The position numbers and the translations under genes were made by a program. The notes below the pieces were generated by a model that did not search any database, was not told where the DNA came from, and saw nothing but the letters and a program-made list of their open reading frames with translations. This document shows positions 56,570 through 64,000 of a stretch of 64,000 nt of DNA, in pieces. Source of the stretch: Agaricus subrufescens (taxonomy: Eukaryota; Basidiomycota; Agaricomycetes; Agaricales; Agaricaceae); contig JAQOTE010000037.1 in assembly GCA_029945375.1 (NCBI GenBank), positions 124,001 to 188,000 on the forward strand. Reading direction: 5' to 3'. Every line of letters begins with the position of its first letter. The first letter of the stretch is position 1.

Positions 56570-57235
56570 CTACAGACCAACCAGCACTGAGAAACCATAT
56601 TTTTCTTCAACCTTACGCTGTCCGTGATACGACAGCTTGTTGATACCACCGCGAAAAGATGGTGGTATCTCACGATCTTTCGGGGCATGGATTCCTCCTA
56701 CATGCCTACCGATGTCGTCAAAAAGGCGGATCGTCGCATGCAAAGCCCTCGATGACGAGCCCGGTGCGCCAGAGGAGTGGAAATTGGATCTATCCACTCC
56801 CATTAATACCGGGGATCATAATAAATGAAACTGTCCGTACCTTATTTGTGCCCAAAGCGGCCCGGTGATTTTTTTTTTCGCCGCATATCTGATCACTTTC
56901 GGCCAAACGTTAATAATGGCTCGCTCTACTGCATCATCCACTTCTTTCACGCGATTAGAAGCGGCCGTTCCGCTCGCAGTCGCATTGTTCAGGCGATAGA
57001 TCCGGACATGGGTTTGAGTGGAGGTAGCTGTGTGGGACAAGTAGAGACAGGGTGGGCGTGTGATAAGAGTAAGGTGGGGGAGCGAGCAGAGGGGAGGTCC
57101 AATAGTGGACCAAAAGCGCTGTAAGTATCGCATGGGTGTTATAGAACGATGGTCAGTGAGGAAAGAGCAAGAAGAGACAAACATGTACGCACCTTGAGAT
57201 ATATTAAATGGCCAAATAGCAGCGTACAAGAGCAT
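56570..57235 (-). other. uncertain minus-strand coding pieces
   Basis: Between the two CCGCGT arrays, minus frames read KEVDDAVERAIINVWPKVIR then AAKKKITGPLWAQIR (about 56960-56840), and RALHATIRLFDDIGRHVGGI (about 56760-56680). They could be exons of one small gene, but the junction I tried (donor GTACGG near 56838) does not keep frame. I do not recognise the protein. Confidence 0.25.
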
Positions 57236-57435
57236 GGATAATCGGGAAAATATCAGTGTACAATTGGATTAACAAGGTATCCGAAGCTTTGGACTGCAGA
57301 TACGGCGAACGCCTATGTGCACCTACGACAATTGCGCTCGCAAACTATGTACACCCTAAAAAAAGAAAGTTAGTTACCAAATTCAACGAAGATCACATAC
57401 CTATTAATATATTGATTGACCGGATAACAAGAACA

Positions 57436-57788
57436 TATGAGTCTTGTCCGCGTCGAACCCGCGCCTTCAGTGTGAGTCCGCGTCGAGTCCGCGCGAGGGC
57501 ATCACACCACTGTTAGCCCGCGTGAGGTCCTCGTACTTACCGCGTGTGTCCTCGTCATGTCCGCGTCGATCCTCATTGGTCCGCGTCGGTCCGCGTCTGC
57601 CCGCGCGCCGTCCTCGTTGAGTCCGCGCCTATCCGCGTGAGTCCTCGTGCCTCCTCGTGAGCTTTCCTGAGTCCGCGCACTGCCCGCGTGGAGCCCTCGT
57701 CGACCCCGCGTCTATCCACGCGAGTCCTCGTGTAAAACTGGGATCGTCCGCGTCTGTCCGCGTCTGTCCGCGTCCTGCCCGCGTATTA
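57436..57788. repeat. CCGCGT-rich array, right
   Basis: More than 25 copies of GTCCGCGT or GTCCTCGT spaced by 4-15 variable bases, same orientation as the array at 56.24-56.41 kb. The two arrays enclose about 1 kb. They may be subterminal repeats of the neighbouring transposon. Confidence 0.65.
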
Positions 57789-57988
57789 CACTCGCAAACA
57801 TAGCTTCTTATTTACTAAAGTGTACATTGCAGAGCCAGATTTTCGGTGCGACGGCCGAATCTACGTCCAAAAAAGGGATGTGAGCAATGGAGAGACATTA
57901 TCAAATACTTTGATACCTACACACACAGGGGTTCTAAATTTTTTTCAAGACACCGCCGCAGTGTCAACCGTGAGGACTTGATAGATCT

Positions 57989-60900
57989 GTGCCACCGGGC
58001 CAATGGTATTGCACACTCATCATTAACAAGAGCGATAACTTACTCAACACCACCGCACAGGATTTCATCCGGCATGTTGTCAAATACTTCAGAACACAAT
58101 CCGAGTGTCGCGAGCCGCCTGACGGACAAACCCAGCAGAACGCTGCGACAGGACCTGGAGCATTAACCCAGCATAACAATGCGATAGGACCTCCGGCATT
58201 AACTCAGCCGAACAATGCGACAGGACCTCCAGCTTTAACCCATCAGAACGATGCGATCGCTCCCCAGCAGAACGAGGCGACAGGACCTCCAGCAATAACC
58301 CAGCAGAATAGTGCGATCGCTCCTCCAGCCTTAGCCCAACAGAACAGCGCGGCAGCTCATCCAGTTTTAGCCCAGCAGAACAATGCGACACCACCGCAGC
58401 AGAACGATGCGACAGCACCTCCAGCATCAGCTCGTCCAGTTTTAGCCCAGCAGAACAATGCGACACCACCGCTGCAGAACGATGCGACAGCACCTCCAGC
58501 ATTAACCCTCCAGAATAATGCGAGTGCACCGCCAGCATTGGGGGAACTGGTCCCAATATGGTCTACTACTGGTAAAATTGTTGGATATAAAGTTCTTCCC
58601 GACGACAAGGGCATGGAAGTAGCACTTCAGACCCCGGAACCTGCCCCTCCTGTGGCCAACACCCAAGCAAGTATCGCCTTGTCTCTGACCATACCTGAGG
58701 CTGAGAAGGAAAACCGACCTTCTGTAATTAATGGCCAGCATTCACCCACTGCTGAGGACTTTCCTATCGACTTAAAAACTCGACCGCCACCATCCAATTG
58801 GGATGGGTGGCCCGACAAAACTTGGACTCACCTGTTTACATGGGAAGAATATGTCAAGACTGGGCGGCTGAGGTCGCAATGGGCCAACAAGCCAGGTACT
58901 TCCAGGCGAGGCAGTCGAACGGCTGAACTTCCGAGGGAGGGCGTGACGACTAAGCGCACATGCCGGGGCGTCTTCGTTTGTTCGAGCAAAGGTTGCACCA
59001 ATCGCCTTCGCCCTCATGTTGATACCAAAGTCATTGAAGAGCAAAAGACAAAGGTGGCCTGTGAGTTGTGCAGTCAACCGTTTGTCTACATCGAATGCAA
59101 AGCGTATGACAAATTGACGCGCTATCACGCCGGGTGCTTGTACCAACATTTTGGCAAGCACGACCATGACCGTCCCCCCATCAACAAACCCCTCCCATGG
59201 GATGCTGACCGTTTCAAGGAGCACGTCCTTGCACATCCAGACGCGACTCCGGCCCAGCTCCGTGTGGGCGTCTCAACTTTGACAGGACGAACACCACCGG
59301 TTTCCGACATCTCTGATGCGTATATAAACACGGATAGGGTGGCTGTTCAGCGGAAGAAAATCATTGACGAGTTTAAGCAACCTTCGGGAGGCGATGATTC
59401 ATTCCACCTACTCCAGCAATTTGACTGCCAATACCCCGGGTTCATCTTGTATGAATCTATCCGACTCCTTCCTAAATGTGTCATTGTTCTTCAAACTCCG
59501 TGGATGAAGGAGCACAGTGTTCACAACTCGACACTGGACGAATCTCTCAATGGGATCGTCACCGACGGCGCCCATGGTTTCTGGAAGAGCCGAGCTGCCG
59601 TTCTCCAAGTCTCTTCCGTCTACTCCATGGCACTTGATCGTTGGATACCAGTGCTTATGGCGTACATGAATGGTCACAGCGCGAACGAATTCAAAGTTTA
59701 TTTCTTGAGTTTGTTTCGAGGTATCGCTGACGTTGTTCAGTCGCGAGGAGGGGGCGAGGTGGATACACATCTGGCCTCTGTGAGTCGTTGATTAAAGGAT
59801 TAACGGGATTGCACTCACTTTAGGGATAAGGTGATGGACTTTAGTCAAGCTCAGCGTGAGGGTTTCATACTCGCTTACGTTGAGTTCTTCTCCAACCCTG
59901 GGGATGATGATCGCGATCGTGTAACGCTTCGGATGCGTGCGGAATCTCTACTCAAAGGATGTGCTGAACATTTCCGACAGGCGATATCCCGAGTGGCTGT
60001 TAAACATGCCGTGGTGGATCCGACGAAGCACGACGACTTCATGACACGTGCACTCAAGCTCGCGCAAGTTTCCTCATATGATGAATACGAAGACATTGCT
60101 AGAGGCTTAATCAATGAATTTCCCCGTACCAGCAAGTTCCTCGAATGGTGGTTAAGACCGTCGATCGCTAGTATGATCATGAAGAGTCAGCGAGCAATGG
60201 AAGAACAACTGTGGCACTCCTTACCGGACACCACTAACGCGCAAGAAGCCAACCACTGGGCCATGTATCGAGCGGTCGGCACTGATCATTCCCTGTTGTC
60301 GGGCTTGGAGGCACTGTATGCTGTCGTGAACAACTTCCAAAGCTCCGAGACAGCGGCCAAGAGTAAGTGTTCTTTGCCGGCGGCGGTTTGGACACTAATA
60401 ACCATTCGAAGACGGACAAAAAGTTCATTATGGGTCAGTCAGCCGCGAAAAGCGTATGGCCCTGGAACATGGGCGCTCACATCCTCGTCGTGATCCTAAT
60501 ACCGAACGTCCCTACGTCAATGACGGCCGTGCACCAGACACCATGAAGAAGTTGGTAGGGAAGACGCCTCTGGCCAAACAACGGAAGCAGGCCAGGATCT
60601 TACTCAGCGATACCTTCGGTTCGATATACTTCCAGTGGAAAGAGAACTCTTGCTGGCTTGATGTTAGCTTGACGTTACTGGATCAAGCCCTCTCTAGAGG
60701 ATGGGAAGAGTTCATGGACGTTTGTGGGCCTCTTACATACGACGAAACCAGGGGAAGGACGTTTGCTGCCATAGAACGTATTAGGGCTCAGAAATCCAGC
60801 CCGGAGCAAGACTCCAGTATCACCGAACCTCTGAATATGCAGCGCGACCTGATTCGCCAATACTTGTTGCAAGAGAAAATTATCACGAGCCTGAAATCGC

Positions 60901-61747
60901 CAGACATGGTATTCGTGAGTGGCCAGTATGATATACTTTCTACAATAAGTCTTACCTTAGCGTTCAGGGTTGGTTGCCATCGCTTCTTCGTCGAGTTCTC
61001 ATAGCGAAGTCTGACGGAGACCATGCCCGCTCGGTTCCGTATTTTCTACCCCTCTACTGCGATATTCATGACTGCACCGGCGGTGCAAGTACGGATGGAC
61101 CCCATCTGGAAATTTCGCCTTCTCTTCACCCGCTATACACAATTCAACTGGGGCCAGGGGAACATGAAAAGTACAACGGTCGGCTAACCGCGTGGTTTAA
61201 GGAATTTATGGAACTTCGAGCGCATCCCGGTCTGGACTGTTGGAGAAGGACTGAACAAGACGGGCTACTGTGTACGGGGAAGCGCACCGACTATCCACGT
61301 TATATTGTGTCACTACCAGTGGTTTTTGTAGTGGAATTCGTCCAAGATGATCTGCCCAAACCCTGGGAGTGGTACATACCACCGAAGTTGAACCCTCCTC
61401 CGACGGCTCTCAACAAGACCCACAATGTTGTTTACGATCTTGTGGGGGTGAGCATTGTCACCCACCATGTAACGAGTAATCATTTCACAGCTCGCTTCTA
61501 TGACTCCGAGGATAAAACTGTGTACGTCTACAACGACTTGGACTTCAGTGGCCGTGCACAGTCCCTCCGTGATGGTGTCTTGTCCAAACATGTTGCGGGC
61601 TATCCTGTCGTACTTCCCGCCCAGCAGGCAGTTCACCACGCCGTTTATTACCTCCACGTAGCTGATTTATGCATACTGTACATAAGGCATACAGCCGGCT
61701 GTACAACCTACATACAGCCCCTTGTACATTTTTGGAGTGTTACATAA
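57989..61747 (+). CDS. GCM-domain MULE-like transposase fused to a USP-like cysteine peptidase
   Basis: Four exons (57989-59779, 59831-60362, 60412-60914, 60968-61747) keep frame, about 1,200 residues. The true start is upstream or uncertain; 57989 is simply where the frame opens with no ATG near it. Order: PPGQWYCTLIINKSDNLL; a Gln/Asn/Ala/Pro repeat; a GCM/WRKY-type zinc domain (WTHLFTWEEYVKTGRLRSQW, CRGVFVCSSKGC, CELC, HFGKHDHDRPP, about 58800-59170); a MULE-type core (IVTDGAHGFW with Asp at about 59563, VMDFSQAQREGF with Asp at about 59837, LLKGCAEHFRQAI). Then a ubiquitin-protease-like module with Cys box NSCWLDVSLTLL (Cys at about 60651) and His box SNHFTARFYD (about 61481). The module's end is replaced by sequence running into the minisatellite (from about 61665), so the 3' end is probably truncated. 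Confidence 0.7.
58120..58550. repeat. in-frame coding repeat, about 36-39 bases
   Basis: CCAGCATTAACCCAGCAGAA followed by CAATGCGACAGGACCT or close variants is repeated about ten times. It codes for units like PPALTQQNNATG, a disordered linker within the transposase gene. Confidence 0.7.
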
Positions 61748-61769
61748 GGCTCTGACTACCACAGCCATA

Positions 61770-63990
61770 CATCCCAGAGTAGGATCCTACCATTCAGGCT
61801 GCACATTGTTCTTAATAGAATCCTATTGACTTCTGGATATCAAGCCTGGTAAGATCCTACTGACATGATATCTAACTAAGGGATAGAATCCTACTGCACT
61901 GGGAGGATTGGGAGCAGTAGGTTTCTACTGTAGTAGGAATATTGTGAACAGTAGAATTCTAATGTAGCAGGGATATTGTGAGCAGTAGAATTCTAATTTG
62001 TGGGTATATTGTGAGCAGTAGAATTCTACTGCAGTGGGAATGTTGTGAGCAGTAGAATTCTACTGCAGTGGGGATGTTGTGAGCAGTAGAATTCTACTGC
62101 AGTGGGTATGTTGTGAGCAGTAGAATTCTACTGCACTAGGGATATTGTGAGCAGTAGAATCTCTACTGTAGTGGATATGTTGTAAGTGTAGAATCTCACT
62201 GCACTAGTATATTGTGAGCAGAATTCTACTACACTAGGATATTGTGAGCAGTAGAGTCTCTACCGCACCAGGATATTACAGCAGCAGAATTCTACCGTGA
62301 CTATAGATACTGCTAAGGTATAATCTCTACTGCAAGTGGGTATGCTGTGAGCAGTAGAATTCTACTGCAGTGGGTATGTTGTGAAAGCAGAATTCCCACT
62401 GCACTAAGTATATTGTGAGCAGTAGAATCTGTCTCTTAGGAGAGATTGTGAGCAGTAGAATTCTACTGCAGTGGGGATGTTGTGAGCAGTAGAATTCTAC
62501 TGCAGTGGGTATGTTGTGAGCAGTAGAATTCTACTGCACTAGGGATATTGTGAGCAGTAGAATTCTACTGCAGTGGATATGTTGTAGGCGGTAGAATTCT
62601 ACTGCACTAGGGATATTGTGAGTGGTATAATTCTACTGCACTAGGGATATTGTGAGCAGTAGAGTTCTACTGCACTAGGGATATTGTGAGCGGTATAGTT
62701 CTACTGCAGTAGGGATATTGTGAGCAGTAGAATTCTACTGAAGTGGGTATGTTGTGAGCAGTAGAATTCTACTGCAGTGGGTATATTGTGAGCAGTAGAA
62801 TTCTACTGCAGTGGGTATGTTGTGAGCAGTAGAATTCTACTGCAGTGGGTATGTTGTGGGCAGTAGAATTCTACTGCAGTGGGTATGTTGTGAGCAGTAG
62901 AATTCTACTGCAGTGGGTATGTTGTGAGCAGTAGAATTCTAATGCAGTGGGTATGTTGTGGGCAGTAGAATTCTACTGCAGTGGGTATGTTGTGGGCAGT
63001 AGAATTCTACTGCACTAGGGATATTGTGGGCAGTAGAATTCTACTGCAGTGGGGATATTGTGAGCAGAGCAATCTCTACTGCAGTGGATGCTGTGAGCAG
63101 TAGAAATCTCTACCGCAGTGGATATTGTGAGCAGTGATTCCCACCGCAGTGGGTATGTTGTGAGCAGTAGAATTCTACCGCAGTGGATGTTGTGAGCAGT
63201 AGAATTCTACCGCAGTGGGTATGTTGTGAGCAGTAGAATTCCCACTGCAGTGGGGATGTTGAGCAGTAGAATTCTACCGCGTTGTGGATATTGTGAGCAG
63301 TAGAATTCTACTGCAGTGGGCATATTGTGAGCAGTAGAATTCTACTGCAGTGGGTATATTGTGAGCAGTAGAATTCTACTGCAGTGGGCACATTGTGAGC
63401 AGTAGAATTCTACTGCACTAGGGATATTGTGAGCAGTAGAATTCTACTGCAGTGGGCATATTGTGAACAGTAGAATTCTATTGCACTGGGTAAATTGTTG
63501 ACAGTACAATTCTACTGTAGTGGGTGAAATATTGATAGTACAATTCTACTGCAGTGGAACCACTGTGGATAGTAGAATTCTGCTGCAGTAGGGACATTGT
63601 TCATAGTAGTATTCTCCTGCAATGCAAAAATTAAGGTCAGTAGAATTCTACTGCAGTAAGGATATTGTGAGTGGTAGAATTCTATTGTAGTATGGATATT
63701 ATAGGCAGTACAATTCTACTACAGTCAGGCTATTGTGTGCAGCAGAATTCTATTGCATTGGGAAAGTTTTGATCAGTAGAATCCATTGTAGAGCTACATT
63801 TATCAATAGTAGAATTTTACTGCAGTAGAGAAATAGTAGTCAATAGGAAAATAATAGGGAGTGGAATTCTACCACAGTACATACATTGTGGCCAATTGGA
63901 TTCTACTATAATATAAGCAGTAGAATCCTACTATATTGGGAAAACTTCCATCAATTATGTTAAAAGCAGTTGAATAGTTCAAGTATCTTT
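61770..63990. repeat. palindromic minisatellite, 34-base unit
   Basis: The unit is GCAGTAGAATTCTACTGC (an 18-base perfect palindrome) plus AGTGGGTATGTTGTGA-type spacer. About 55-60 units run from 61.9 kb to near the window end. Copies are most alike at 62.4-63.4 kb and decay at both edges, where the palindrome appears as GTAGGATCCTAC. No gene lies inside. It abuts the truncated 3' end of the MULE-like gene. Confidence 0.9.
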
Positions 63991-64000
63991 TGTCTCAGAA

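Noticed and set aside
58089..58556. Minus-strand frame of 155 codons with Cys/Ser repeats
   Set aside because: Antisense shadow of the in-frame coding repeat of the MULE-like gene.
61770..63990. CRISPR-like look of regularly spaced repeats
   Set aside because: Spacers are near-identical, units are palindromic and degrade at both ends, and the genome is eukaryotic; this is a minisatellite.

Overview
The window reads as nuclear DNA of an Agaricomycete basidiomycete. Genes are split by short GT-AG introns of about 45-65 bases, there is no bacterial-style gene packing, and many families are typical of mushroom-forming fungi: KDZ transposases with a CxC2 zinc cluster, a GCM-type MULE, a CACTA/Tnp2 transposase, SPT5-like KOW proteins, and NACHT NLRs of the 'GDQHN...GDHTTVT' type. 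It is an accessory, repeat-rich region rather than housekeeping DNA.

Layout: 0.1-2.1 kb holds two small unknown genes, divergently transcribed. 3.6-9.5 kb holds an SPT5-like KOW gene followed by an apparently intact KDZ transposase gene. 10.0-10.5 kb is a small orphan gene. 10.8-20.4 kb is the first part of an NLR cluster (NLR1 and NLR2, plus broken NLR pieces) ending with a secreted-type single-pass membrane protein. 20.4-29.3 kb is a graveyard: a small broken gene, a small-secreted-protein relic, a CACTA Tnp2 gene disabled by stops and a frameshift, a broken REB1/TTF1-like gene, a short CCDC97-like gene and tandem repeats. 29.36-30.97 kb is a Tc1/mariner element sitting precisely inside a casein-kinase-I pseudogene. 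32.7-35.8 kb has two acidic proteins of unknown function. 36-39.8 kb is a tandem segmental duplication around small secreted-protein genes. 40.6-47.1 kb carries NLR3 and NLR4. 48.0-53.5 kb is a complete 5.5-kb DNA transposon with inverted ends and an 8-bp target duplication. It is inserted in the promoter module of NLR5 (53.8-56.5 kb). 56.2-64 kb holds CCGCGT-rich arrays, a GCM-MULE transposase fused to a USP-like peptidase, and a long palindromic minisatellite that runs towards the window end.

The five NLRs are all on the + strand. They share the same six-exon plan and near-identical lengths (721-724 residues for NLR1-4; about 802 modelled for NLR5), and differ most in a short N-terminal asparagine/valine repeat. 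Broken NLR ends between them show repeated duplication and unequal exchange. Their upstream regions share conserved blocks, so they look like one tandemly amplified innate-immunity or allorecognition gene family still being reshaped by transposons.

The two most unusual items are the 5.5-kb element, whose single gene combines AT-hooks, a Cys-pair domain, DDE-like motifs, a complete WRN-type DEDDy 3'-5' exonuclease lying between the second D and the E, and a C-terminal cysteine knuckle; and the GCM-MULE-USP fusion gene. Gene models are hand-spliced from reading frames and consensus sites; family names rest on recognised motifs, not on database searches.
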